Assembly: GCA_021781535.1 (NCBI GenBank)
Contig: JAJXWO010000010.1
Span: forward strand, 30,761-94,760
DNA: 64,000 nt
From: Deltaproteobacteria bacterium
GTDB taxonomy: Bacteria > Desulfobacterota > Desulfuromonadia > Geobacterales > Pseudopelobacteraceae
Reading direction: 5' to 3'
Within the stretch, counting starts at the first letter, position 1. Each line of letters begins with the position of its first letter. Positions 51,777 to 59,634 of this stretch are shown here, one piece after another. The position numbers were made by a program, and so were the translations under genes. Below the pieces are notes generated by a model, which had not been told where the DNA came from, searched no databases, and was given only the letters and a program-made list of their open reading frames with translations.

Positions 51777-54700
51777 ATGGGAATCGGCATAGATATTCGA
51801 GTAAACCGTGAACAGGTGAAAGCGGCCAAGCTCGATGTAGACCTTTTGAGCCGCAGCTTGCAGGGTGCCAAGGACGTCAGCACCATCGACATAGCACCAC
51901 GAGGCATTCCAGAGCTACTGAACGAGTTCAAACAGATCGGTGCAGGCATCGGCGCGGTAGCGGAAGAAATGAAGCGTCTACAAGGCTTGCGCTTCGATTC
52001 ACCGGACTTTTCAAAGATCACTGATTCGATGCGACAGACACAGCCATTTGCAAACAGGGTAGCGGCACCACGGATGCAATCGGTACAGCAGCCGACCGGC
52101 GAACCAAGACGGCAGAGCCTTCAAGACCGTATCGGCATCGTGAGACCACCGCTAGCAGAGAAACCGGACTCTCACTATCTCGGATTGATAAAAACACCGC
52201 AGCAGCTTCCGAAGTCAGACGAAACGGCAGCGAGACGGGAATCAGCCGCCTCAGAACGTACTGAGCAGGTTGCACAGCAGCAGCCGACCGGCGAACAGAA
52301 AACCGGCCTGTCTTCATCGGAAAAAGAATGGCGCCGGATCCAGGGCGAACCAAGATCACCGCTTGACCTGGACCCGCTCAAAACAAAAGGCGATCAGTAC
52401 AGCCAGATCATGCAGGACTCCAGGCGGCTTCAAAACATCGGGCAACAGGGGGAACTGCAAGGCGGCAAGCTGAATAAACGGCAGCTCGACGAATACAAGC
52501 AACTGTCAGAGCGGATAGGTAAGAATTTCGCCGGCTGGGAGCAGGGAATCGCAAAAGCTCAAACTGCACTTTCCAAGCTGAACAGCGAGCAGAAGCAGCT
52601 TGAAAAGACCAGCACTCAAGACCCCGGCGCCTGGATAGCTTCACAGTCACGGATTCAGGAAATCGAAGCTGAAAAGAAACGCCTGCAGAGCGTTATCGAC
52701 ATCAACAGCCGTCGTGACGAACGTGTCCAGGGAGCCAAACAGCGGGTACAGGATACACAGAATAATGTCAGCGGATACGGCACGCAGAACGACCCGCAAG
52801 GGCACGGCAGCTTACTGAAAAAGATTGCCGGATTCACAGCGGCAGCGGCAGGCATCGGGAGCATTGCGGCTTATATTGCATCGTCGCGATCGTCGTACAG
52901 AGCGTCAATCGAAAGTGAATCGCCATTGTATGCACGCGGCTTGCACGGAGCCAGAGACAGGGCAGGAAAAGCAACCAGCCTCGGCATTGCACCTGATGAA
53001 TGGTACGGACTCGAAAACAGCCTGAGCCGTAACACCGGACTCAACGAAAAGAACATGGGGCGCAATTCAATGTTGACCGCCTCCTTTGCGAAATTCGGCG
53101 GACTGGACACGGCAGAAGTGGCCGGTTTGCGCGGCACAGTGTATAACGCCACCGGCAGCAATGAAGCCATTCCGAACGGTGTACTCATTTCAATGGGGGA
53201 GGCCACAAAGAAAGGGCTCGACAAAGCCCGACTTCCTGAACTCCTGGGATTGATAGGACGTAACACCCACGCCACCGCGCAGGCAATGCACGGCGCCGGG
53301 GTATCCCCTGAACAAATCGGTGCACTCACCCGCCTGTCAACAGCGGCGCTTTCTCTAAAAGACAGCACCACTTACAAACAGTACGCAAAGTCAGGAGAGT
53401 TTCAAGGTGTCATGCAGAACGGTCTCCACGGCGCAGGAACCTCAGCCGGAGATATACGCATATTTGAGGCGCTGGGCGGATTCGACGGTCCTATGACGTT
53501 CGAGAAGATCCACGAAATGAACAAGGTAAAGCAGGGCGGTTTCATGGATAAACCTGAATTACTTACCAGGCTTATTGGCGGTCTTCAATCTGAGACAAAG
53601 GAAGGCCGCGCCGGGGAACTGGAAACCATGATGGAATCATGGGGCATTAAGGGCAAAGCGTCAGAAAAGTTGATCGAAATGAACGATTCAGGCTTTCTTG
53701 ACAAGTTGGCCAAATCCGGAAAAAGCATTGAGGGAATGGCCAAGGGCGGTGACAAAGAGGCGGCGCGGTGGATGAAGGAATTGCAAGAGAACCCCGCACT
53801 TGGCAGACAGTCCACAGAAGCCACGAAAGACCTTGTAAAGATCGAAGTCGGCGAGAAGGTAAGCAAGCTCTTTGAACCAATGGAACTGGCGGCGGCAAAG
53901 CTCACCGGAGCCCTTGCAGACGGCGACTGGAAGAACAGTTTCAGTATTATGGGAAAAGCAGCCTCAGAAATGGGACCGGTAGGCAAAACCCTACTGGCAG
54001 CCGGTGGATTGTTCGCAGCAGGCGGGGCGCTTTCATTCGCTGGCGGTGTCCTCGGGCTTGGAGGTAAAGCAGGCGGCGGCGCTCTTCTCGCTTCACTCAT
54101 GGGGCCGGGAGGTATCCTTGCAGGGCTGGGACTCGGGGGAGCTGCTACCTATGGCATTTTCAAAGATGGAGCCCAGGGAGCGAACTACCTACCCGAAGAC
54201 CGCCTGAATGCGATCACTGGGAAACCACCGGCACAGCCGACCGCTTTCAATGGCAAACTAAATCCGACTGTCGCCAACAATCCCAGACTGAGCGCAGCGT
54301 ATAAGAAACATGCCGTCAAAATATACGAAGCCTCCCGGAAGTACGGCGTGCCTGAAAACCTGCTTGCTGGATTGTTGGAGTCAGAGAGCGACTTCACCAA
54401 CGTCAAACCGCGTCAGATCAAGCTGAAAAACGGCAAGACTACCACAGTCGGCGGTGTGAGCCAGTTCACCGAAGAAACAGCCAGGCGGTACAAGATTGAT
54501 CGTATGAACCCCGACCAGTCGATTGACGGAGCAGCTCACTATTTGAGTGACATTCAAAAGAGAACTGGTAACTGGCGGGAAACGGTCAAGCAGTACAAGG
54601 GAGTCGTTTCACCAGAGAAGGAGGCGCAGGTTGACGCAGCATGGATGAAAGCTGAAAAGTACACTGATAACGAACCAAAGCGGCAAGCGTTGCAGCAGGC

Positions 54701-54839
54701 CACGCAGCAGGCCACCGGGGGCGTTAACAACATGCAGTTGGTTGACATCCTCAAGACTATTGCCGGGTACATGGAGCAGACCGCACAGAACACCGGACAA
54801 AGGCCAATGACGCCGCAATCTATTGCAGTGGGCAACTGA
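51777..54839 (+). CDS. Tail tape measure protein with C-terminal transglycosylase domain
   Basis: A 1020-residue protein, the largest in the element. The first 350 residues are helical and Gln/Glu/Lys-rich (coiled coils). Hydrophobic Gly/Ala stretches follow at about 350-370 (AGFTAAAAGIGSIAAYIA) and 735-790 (LLAAGGLFAAGGALSFAGG, GILAGLGLGGAATYGIF), typical of tape measures that enter the host membrane. Residues 840-945 form an SLT-type lytic transglycosylase domain with the catalytic Glu in LLAGLLESESDF, VGGVSQFTEETARRY and AAHYLSDIQ. It would set tail length and cut peptidoglycan. A tail of roughly 1020 residues x 0.15 nm would be about 150 nm, by the usual rule. Confidence 0.82.
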   Translation: MGIGIDIRVNREQVKAAKLDVDLLSRSLQGAKDVSTIDIAPRGIPELLNEFKQIGAGIGAVAEEMKRLQGLRFDSPDFSKITDSMRQTQPFANRVAAPRMQSVQQPTGEPRRQSLQDRIGIVRPPLAEKPDSHYLGLIKTPQQLPKSDETAARRESAASERTEQVAQQQPTGEQKTGLSSSEKEWRRIQGEPRSPLDLDPLKTKGDQYSQIMQDSRRLQNIGQQGELQGGKLNKRQLDEYKQLSERIGKNFAGWEQGIAKAQTALSKLNSEQKQLEKTSTQDPGAWIASQSRIQEIEAEKKRLQSVIDINSRRDERVQGAKQRVQDTQNNVSGYGTQNDPQGHGSLLKKIAGFTAAAAGIGSIAAYIASSRSSYRASIESESPLYARGLHGARDRAGKATSLGIAPDEWYGLENSLSRNTGLNEKNMGRNSMLTASFAKFGGLDTAEVAGLRGTVYNATGSNEAIPNGVLISMGEATKKGLDKARLPELLGLIGRNTHATAQAMHGAGVSPEQIGALTRLSTAALSLKDSTTYKQYAKSGEFQGVMQNGLHGAGTSAGDIRIFEALGGFDGPMTFEKIHEMNKVKQGGFMDKPELLTRLIGGLQSETKEGRAGELETMMESWGIKGKASEKLIEMNDSGFLDKLAKSGKSIEGMAKGGDKEAARWMKELQENPALGRQSTEATKDLVKIEVGEKVSKLFEPMELAAAKLTGALADGDWKNSFSIMGKAASEMGPVGKTLLAAGGLFAAGGALSFAGGVLGLGGKAGGGALLASLMGPGGILAGLGLGGAATYGIFKDGAQGANYLPEDRLNAITGKPPAQPTAFNGKLNPTVANNPRLSAAYKKHAVKIYEASRKYGVPENLLAGLLESESDFTNVKPRQIKLKNGKTTTVGGVSQFTEETARRYKIDRMNPDQSIDGAAHYLSDIQKRTGNWRETVKQYKGVVSPEKEAQVDAAWMKAEKYTDNEPKRQALQQATQQATGGVNNMQLVDILKTIAGYMEQTAQNTGQRPMTPQSIAVGN

Positions 54840-54893
54840 TTTCAATTAGATACTTCCGGCGTGGCCTCACTCACCACAAGGAAGATTGCAATC

Positions 54894-54923
54894 GCCGGTT
54901 ATCCTCCTGACCGGCTTTTTTTT
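54894..54923 (+). terminator. Terminator of the tail module
   Basis: GCCGGT / ACCGGC stem (loop of 9 nt) followed by eight T residues, 55 bp after the tape measure stop. Confidence 0.9.
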
Positions 54924-55166
54924 GCCAACACCCCGTAACCGTATTCGGGTTTAGCACCCTCTGGCAAACCTAGCAAACGCCCTATTTATCGGCATCTGCA
55001 AAACGCCCTGACAAACCGACAAGGGAATGACAAAGCCACATTAATATTGATGTTGTTTTGTCATTCCTTTGTCAATAAAAAGCCCCCTTCCGTAAGTGGT
55101 TGATTGTGAACGATTATGAATAAATGGGCGTGGGTACTACACCCACTACCAATCTGTATGAGTTTC

Positions 55167-55200
55167 TGTAGCGTATATTTAATATTTGATATACGCTACA
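55167..55200. promoter_or_regulatory. Inverted repeat upstream of the second operon
   Basis: TGTAGCGTATAT and ATATACGCTACA are perfect 12-bp arms around a 10-bp AT spacer. They lie 29 bp before a -35 like TTGACA, suggesting an operator for the 55302 operon. The 54840-55301 gap has no gene. Confidence 0.6.
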
Positions 55201-55228
55201 AGTATTTGATTTTATTGAATAAATTATC

Positions 55229-55258
55229 TTGACAGACCGGTTTTTATTCCTCTATGTT
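55229..55258 (+). promoter_or_regulatory. Sigma70-type promoter of the second operon
   Basis: TTGACA at 55229-55234, 18-bp spacer, then TATGTT at 55253-55258. The start of 55302 follows after about 44 bp with AAGGAGGCGGCA. Confidence 0.6.
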
Positions 55259-55301
55259 GGCCTCAGATTTACATCATATTTTAATTTTCAAGGAGGCGGC
55301 A

Positions 55302-55949
55302 ATGTTAGAAATCGGACAAAAAATCTACTTTAAGCGTGAGGGAGACTTTCGGTTGCTCAAGGGTGTAATCATCGGGGCAAATGATACCGGGTGGATTGTT
55401 AGAGGTTGCCGGACAGCTACGAAGATCACGCCGCCGATTCATACGATCCAGGCTCACGAAATCAACACTAGCTACATCCCTGTAAAGTTACGGACTCGCA
55501 TGTATGAAAAAGGTCACGGTGGTTGCGGCATGTCTGTTCTTGCGACTGAGAGTATCCGGCGTCAGCAGCTCACGGTGGGGCGTATTGGAATGACGGAGAC
55601 GCAGATTTTACAGGCTCGTGCCATGCTAGAAATACGCCGCCGAACTGTTCGTTATCTGGCAACTCAGAACAGGATTGTACCGCACAGTGAGGATTTTGAA
55701 TTTCAAGAACTCAGTTCTGAATATATCGTTGGCCAGCTGACGGCGTTACGTGCGACAGCAGCCACGGCCACTGATGCAGACATCAAGGAATTCAAGCGTT
55801 ACCTGACCGGAGAAGTCCAAGACTGCAAAATGATGATTACGATTAAGAGAACAAGCAGGACGGCTGCTATCCGCTACCTGAAACAAAGGGCTCAGTATTA
55901 CCAGTCTCATTTTGATATCGCCGACTTTGAATATCGGTTAGCGGCATGA
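55302..55949 (+). CDS. Hypothetical element protein
   Basis: A 215-residue basic protein. N-terminal strands (GQKIYFKREGDFRLLKGVIIG, GWIVRGC) suggest a small beta domain; the rest is helical and Arg-rich. No family recognised. ATG 55302 is used because AAGGAGGCGG precedes it. It overlaps the next gene by 4 bp, starting the right-hand operon. Confidence 0.65.
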   Translation: MLEIGQKIYFKREGDFRLLKGVIIGANDTGWIVRGCRTATKITPPIHTIQAHEINTSYIPVKLRTRMYEKGHGGCGMSVLATESIRRQQLTVGRIGMTETQILQARAMLEIRRRTVRYLATQNRIVPHSEDFEFQELSSEYIVGQLTALRATAATATDADIKEFKRYLTGEVQDCKMMITIKRTSRTAAIRYLKQRAQYYQSHFDIADFEYRLAA

Positions 55950-56260
55950 ACGCCGAATTCTGTCAGATTGTCGGAATGGTTGCGGCATACCTGGAGCAGC
56001 ACCAGGACGGCGCGGATCGTCTCAAAGCTTTTCTCGATGACGACAAGCTGCTGTATGACACCGACGATGTAATGAGAGTCACCGGCTGGGGGCGGACGTA
56101 TATCAGCAGCCTATGCACAAGCGGGAAACTCCCATACATCCCCGGCAAGCCTCACAAGTTCGTTCCGGCAGCAGTCAAGGCAGCATTGGAAACGATGCAG
56201 ATAGGCGGCATCTATGGCCGTCGTAAATCAAAGATCAAAACCACACGGAGAACATCATGA
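55946..56260 (+). CDS. Excisionase/HTH-like protein
   Basis: A 104-residue protein with a MerR/excisionase-type winged helix (YDTDDVMRVTGWGRTYISSLC ... PGKPHKFVPAAVKAALE) and a basic C-terminus (RRKSKIKTTRR). It could bend DNA for excision or regulate the operon. It overlaps both neighbours by 4 bp. Confidence 0.68.
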   Translation: MNAEFCQIVGMVAAYLEQHQDGADRLKAFLDDDKLLYDTDDVMRVTGWGRTYISSLCTSGKLPYIPGKPHKFVPAAVKAALETMQIGGIYGRRKSKIKTTRRTS

Positions 56261-56451
56261 ACGCAGAGACAGCAGGAGCAATTTTCAGAGAGTTGGATGT
56301 AATCCGGAGCATCAATGAGTCGCTACAACACATACTCGAAAATAACGCCGGTGTACGCGATTATCACGGCCTGGCAACATTGGCCGGCGAATCGGTGCGG
56401 AAGGTTGATTCTATTGTGAATATGCTCGATCGGGGAGGGGTTACAGCATAG
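56257..56451 (+). CDS. Small helical protein
   Basis: A 64-residue all-helical protein. No family recognised. The ATG overlaps the previous stop by 4 bp. Confidence 0.58.
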   Translation: MNAETAGAIFRELDVIRSINESLQHILENNAGVRDYHGLATLAGESVRKVDSIVNMLDRGGVTA

Positions 56452-56522
56452 AGCATATCATTCTGGCGGACTGGCTTCTGTAAGTAGTGTGGTCAAATTT
56501 AGCAGAAAAAAAGGAGAAGATC

Positions 56523-56882
56523 ATGGAACTGACAGATGAGCAGCAAGGATTATTTGACGAAAAACAGGCACATAAGCTGATGAATGGCTGGCGGTATTTC
56601 GGAGGCGGGGATGCTGTTGAGGTTGGTTGTTGTGAAGAATCGGTCTTTTCAAGGGATGGCAAGTTTATCGGAGACAGTAAGTATATATTGTGTTTTATCG
56701 AGAACAAACGCGGAAAGATTGTTTTATCTCACCCCGAGGTTGATTTTCTTATTCAAGCATTACAGGGATACAAAAAGCATTTTGGGACACCTGACGACCC
56801 GGAAGAACAACCGGAAGGTGTTGGTGTTGAGCAAACCTCTGATTTTGCACAGGCCGCGTTATTGAGCTTGTCCAATGAGTGA
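56523..56882 (+). CDS. Hypothetical element protein
   Basis: A 119-residue acidic protein with two Cys (EVGCCEES) and a strand-rich centre (SKYILCFIENKRGKIVLSHPE). ATG 56523 follows AAAAAGGAGAAGATC. No family recognised. The next short gene starts inside its last codons. Confidence 0.62.
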   Translation: MELTDEQQGLFDEKQAHKLMNGWRYFGGGDAVEVGCCEESVFSRDGKFIGDSKYILCFIENKRGKIVLSHPEVDFLIQALQGYKKHFGTPDDPEEQPEGVGVEQTSDFAQAALLSLSNE

Positions 56883-57030
56883 ACAAGAATTGATTGCAAA
56901 GCGGCTGCAAGGCTGTATTTCCAAAATGGACCGGATGTATAAGGCCGTATTGAAACGGGCTTGGAAACACCCAGAGAACCAAGTTTATCAATCAAACGCA
57001 ATTGAGTGTCGGCGCTATTTCGGCTGGTAA
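56875..57030 (+). CDS. Short helical protein (51 residues)
   Basis: ATG 56875 lies 8 bp before the stop of the preceding gene in another frame. The product (MSEQELIAKRLQGCISKMDR, then a basic helix and CRRYFGW) is helical and basic. The overlap and composition support a real small gene, but there is no recognisable family. Confidence 0.5.
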   Translation: MSEQELIAKRLQGCISKMDRMYKAVLKRAWKHPENQVYQSNAIECRRYFGW

Positions 57031-57095
57031 TACAGATCACGACAAGACGCGGTGTGGTGCGGGATGTTCATTCAACCGGAAAGGAGGTGACAGAC

Positions 57096-57236
57096 ATGAA
57101 ACGAAAAGATCAATTACCCGCAGGCGGTTGTGAACAGTGTGGCGCTCATACAGGTGAAAGCCAGAGTGTAATGCGTAAGACGCTGACAAGAATAAATAAT
57201 TCGTGGCTATGTAGTAAGTGCGCTGCTGGTGAATAG
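57096..57236 (+). CDS. Small zinc-ribbon-like protein (46 residues)
   Basis: ATG 57096 follows a perfect AAAGGAGGTGACAGAC ribosome site. The protein has CEQC and CSKC pairs, a probable zinc ribbon of about 30 residues. Function unknown; last gene before a terminator. Confidence 0.62.
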   Translation: MKRKDQLPAGGCEQCGAHTGESQSVMRKTLTRINNSWLCSKCAAGE

Positions 57237-57260
57237 GTGAGAATTGTTCACTTATAAAAG

Positions 57261-57288
57261 GCCGCTCAGAAATGGGCGGTTTTTTTTG
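57261..57288 (+). terminator. Terminator of the second operon
   Basis: CCGC / GCGG stem with a 10-nt loop and a run of eight T, 25 bp after the zinc-ribbon gene. A similar but weaker repeat follows at about 57370-57396. Confidence 0.75.
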
Positions 57289-57687
57289 TCTCTTGCAGCC
57301 GCAAAGCAGCATGGAATCTACGCCGTGTTTCAAAAATTCCATTCCAGATCAGAAACAGAAAAAATGAAAGGCCGGTCCAGATCGGGGCGGCTTTTCATCG
57401 TGGCACGCTTTAACAAATCAGTGTATATCGCAAGGACGCTCTGAAAGGAAGTACCATCCGTGGGCAATTACAGCCCTCTTGATCGTAGCCTTTCGGAAAC
57501 AGACGCCTCGTAAGACGACTGGAACTCACATTTTGTGAACCTTCCAGAACGCCCTATGAGGCGTTTTGTCGTTTGCAGCATATCACGCACAGGAAAGGTG
57601 CCCGGAAGACAAAAGTATTTCACTCAATGCCGGCAGTAGGTAAGAGAAGCGCTTCGTTTTCATATCATCAAAATTCAGGAGGAAATT
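57289..57687. other. 399-bp gap before the collagen-like gene
   Basis: No gene is supported. It contains a hairpin ACGCC/GGCGT with T4 near 57550-57567 and a GGAACTCACA/TGTGAACC-type dyad near 57521-57544. The last 10 bp hold GGAGGAAATT for the lipoprotein start. Confidence 0.5.
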
Positions 57688-58695
57688 GTGAAGAGAATCA
57701 TTTTAGGATTTATGTTGCTGGCGTTATCAGGTTGTGGCGGCAGTGGCGGTACAACGGCAGGCGTTCCAGACGGAACACCGCTCGGGGCTCTTAATTCATC
57801 GGCGGCAAAATCAACACCTCTGGCCGCTGGTGACACCGATTGTCCAACAGGTGGAATATTGGTCCAAACCGGCATTGATAAGAACGGGAACGGTACACTC
57901 GATGCTTCCGAAGTCACTTCGTCGCAGAAAGTGTGCAACGGCACCACGGGGGCGACCGGAGCGACCGGTGCAACTGGAACCGCTGGCGTTGTTGGTGCAA
58001 CCGGAGCTCAGGGTGTTACAGGTTTGACTGGTGCTACAGGCTCAACCGGCGCACAGGGTGTTGCAGGTCTTAACGGCACTTCAGGAGCAACCGGCCCCAC
58101 TGGTGCAACGGGTGCTCAGGGTGTTATCGGATTGACAGGCGCAACGGGTGCGACAGGCCTTACCGGCGCACAAGGTGCTGCTGGCCTTGACGGTGCAACG
58201 GGAACAACCGGCCTTACGGGTGCCACTGGTCCTGCTGGTCCTACCGGTGCAACAGGAGCAACAGGAGCAACGGGGGCAACGGGGGCAGCGGGGGCAGCGG
58301 GGGCAGCGGGTCCCGCTGGATCCTCGGCGTCGTCTTTGGAAATGACGGGATCAATACATTGTGCTGGCGAGCTACGGGATAGTCTTAACCAATATTTTAT
58401 CTCTATCAACTATGACGTAGCGGTATTTTCCTCTAGCTTCGTGCTTGTCTCAGCGTCCGTCGATAATCATATACAACAAGCGAGTAGCGCCGGATTCTAT
58501 ATATCAGCTCAAGCTGATTGGGCAACTGCTCCTGTGACGATAGGTTTCAATTATTACAATCCCCGTGGTAGTTGGCTTATTTCGTTAGATCGTACAACCA
58601 ATATCGTTATTGCCACATATAACGACCAAGCGATGACACCACCATATCTTACCTGGACCCTGACGCCTGATAAATGTGTCGTCACCACATACTGA
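57688..58695 (+). CDS. Collagen-like surface lipoprotein
   Basis: A 335-residue protein with a lipobox (LALSGC, Cys near residue 16). Residues 50-85 hold a Cys-Cys domain with [15 protein letters not shown], a calcium-loop-like motif. About residues 86-214 are some 43 consecutive Gly-X-Y triplets, mostly GAT, that should form a collagen triple helix. A globular domain (residues 215-335) ends the protein, with two Cys ([15 protein letters not shown]). This is the layout of trimeric surface adhesins or phage fibres; the lipobox favours cell-surface anchoring. It is cargo near the right end of the element. Confidence 0.87.
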   Translation: MKRIILGFMLLALSGCGGSGGTTAGVPDGTPLGALNSSAAKSTPLAAGDTDCPTGGILVQTGIDKNGNGTLDASEVTSSQKVCNGTTGATGATGATGTAGVVGATGAQGVTGLTGATGSTGAQGVAGLNGTSGATGPTGATGAQGVIGLTGATGATGLTGAQGAAGLDGATGTTGLTGATGPAGPTGATGATGATGATGAAGAAGAAGPAGSSASSLEMTGSIHCAGELRDSLNQYFISINYDVAVFSSSFVLVSASVDNHIQQASSAGFYISAQADWATAPVTIGFNYYNPRGSWLISLDRTTNIVIATYNDQAMTPPYLTWTLTPDKCVVTTY

Positions 58696-58731
58696 CAAGC
58701 TGTAACGCTTAATCAGCTCAGACAAAGAGAA

Positions 58732-58763
58732 GCCGCCTCAGATCATCGGGGCGGCTTTTTTTT
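58732..58763 (+). terminator. Terminator of the collagen-like gene
   Basis: GCCGCC / GGCGGC stem around a 12-nt loop and a T8 run, 37 bp after the stop. Confidence 0.9.
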
Positions 58764-58774
58764 GGGGGGGGAGG

Positions 58775-59254
58775 TCACTTGTATCGGTTCAGCTCTGAGT
58801 CCGTCGATTGCTTCTTTTTGTCGGCCTGAGCCTGGCAACGGGCTTTCCCGCGATAGTAGACCATCTGACCGGATTCAACGCCGTCACTTAGGAAAAGGCT
58901 GACTTGCATTGGCCTGTTACCTTCGACAACATCCTCCTTAATTTCGTAGGGCTGACCGAGAGTTTTCAGGCTCTTTATCATGTCTGCTGGACCTTCATCC
59001 GGTTTGCATTTCCCTGAATGGTTTTCGATCACGAACCAGTCGCCGCCTTTGTCGTCAGAAGCAATTGCGGTATCAGTTTGAGGTCTTATTGATTTTGGTT
59101 GCTGAGTCACAGAAGAAAGAGGCGAGAATTCAGGGGCAATGTCAACTTCACGCCCTGAATTTGGTATTGAGTCGCTAGGTCTCAGATAGGCAATTGTCGC
59201 AATACAGGCGGTCCCAATCAACAAGCCCTTTATGAGCGCACTTTTCTGAATCAT
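58775..59254 (-). CDS. Membrane-anchored periplasmic protein
   Basis: A 159-residue protein with one N-terminal helix (ALIKGLLIGTACIATIAYL, residues 6-24), a disordered Ser/Thr/Pro linker and a C-terminal domain with two Cys (HSGKCKPDEG, KARCQAQ). No family recognised. ATG 59254 follows CTGGAGGTCGCAA. It is on the minus strand, converging on the collagen-like gene, last gene before attR. Confidence 0.65.
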   Translation of the reverse strand: MIQKSALIKGLLIGTACIATIAYLRPSDSIPNSGREVDIAPEFSPLSSVTQQPKSIRPQTDTAIASDDKGGDWFVIENHSGKCKPDEGPADMIKSLKTLGQPYEIKEDVVEGNRPMQVSLFLSDGVESGQMVYYRGKARCQAQADKKKQSTDSELNRYK

Positions 59255-59384
59255 TTGCGACCTCCAGATGATTTCTGATAGTTCCGGAGGTATACAGTAT
59301 GGGTTTCTAATGAACAATTGAATTGTGAGCGGGGTGGAAACCGGCTTTTTGTTGTAGGGAATCGAGCAGCTGACAGAACCCGAA

Positions 59385-59406
59385 AGTATGAATAAAGTAT
59401 GAATGT
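59385..59406 (+). repeat. 22-bp integration-associated repeat, copy 3
   Basis: Identical to 42513-42534 and (inverted) 26109-26130. It points toward the 3' end of tRNA-Arg(CCT) with 55 bp between. Confidence 0.88.
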
Positions 59407-59414
59407 TTTGCGGA

Positions 59415-59454
59415 AATAAAAAAGGCACCTGCAATATGTCCTTGCAAGTGCCTT
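59415..59454 (-). terminator. Terminator of tRNA-Arg(CCT)
   Basis: On the minus strand, 7 bp past the tRNA 3' CCA, arms AAGGCAC-TGCAA pair with their complement, followed by a T6 run. This terminator lies inside the integrated element, which therefore supplies the end of the tRNA transcript. Confidence 0.85.
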
Positions 59455-59455
59455 A

Positions 59456-59509
59456 TATTATTGGCGTCCCCGAGTCGATTCGAACGACCGACCCCTTCCT
59501 TAGGAGGGA
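59456..59509. repeat. attR: 54-bp repeat within tRNA-Arg(CCT)
   Basis: Matches 42318-42371 at 53 of 54 positions. The part from 59462 is the 3' half of the intact tRNA. Confidence 0.95.
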
Positions 59510-59538
59510 AGTGCTCTATCCATCTGAGCTACGGGGAC
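59462..59538 (-). tRNA. tRNA-Arg(CCT)
   Basis: 77 nt with encoded CCA. Acceptor GTCCCCG pairs with CGGGGAC, the anticodon stem-loop is CTTCC-CTCCTAA-GGAAG (anticodon CCT) and the T-loop is TTCGAAT. It is the target of the element on its 3' side and remains intact. Confidence 0.98.
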
Positions 59539-59634
59539 AAGTAAATAGCTGTTGTTGTATATCAGAGATGCTGATGCCGTTCAACACCTTTCAAAAGATA
59601 CTCGCCCTGATAAGCAGGATAAAGTTCTAACTCA

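Larger units (their letters stand above)
42318..59509. mobile_element. 17-kb integrative element at tRNA-Arg(CCT) with phage tail module
   Basis: Flanked by 54-bp direct repeats (one mismatch) derived from tRNA-Arg(CCT), with a P4-type integrase at the left end reading inward. Gene order: int, higBA, alpA-like, replication-like, small genes, DUF5681, three unknowns, hub, spike, two small, tape measure, then a second block of small regulators, and a collagen-like lipoprotein plus a membrane-anchored protein as cargo. Genes overlap tightly and frames are intact. No capsid, portal, protease, large terminase, tail tube or sheath is visible. It may be a phage satellite or a reduced prophage. Confidence 0.85.

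Noticed and set aside
57950..58320. Short tandem DNA repeats as a CRISPR or VNTR
   Set aside because: They encode Gly-X-Y codons in frame and vary at third positions; no CRISPR array is seen anywhere in the window.
58116..58409. Antisense Pro/Ala/Val-rich frame opposite the collagen repeat
   Set aside because: It is the mirror of GGT-GCA repeats in the sense gene and has no start signal.
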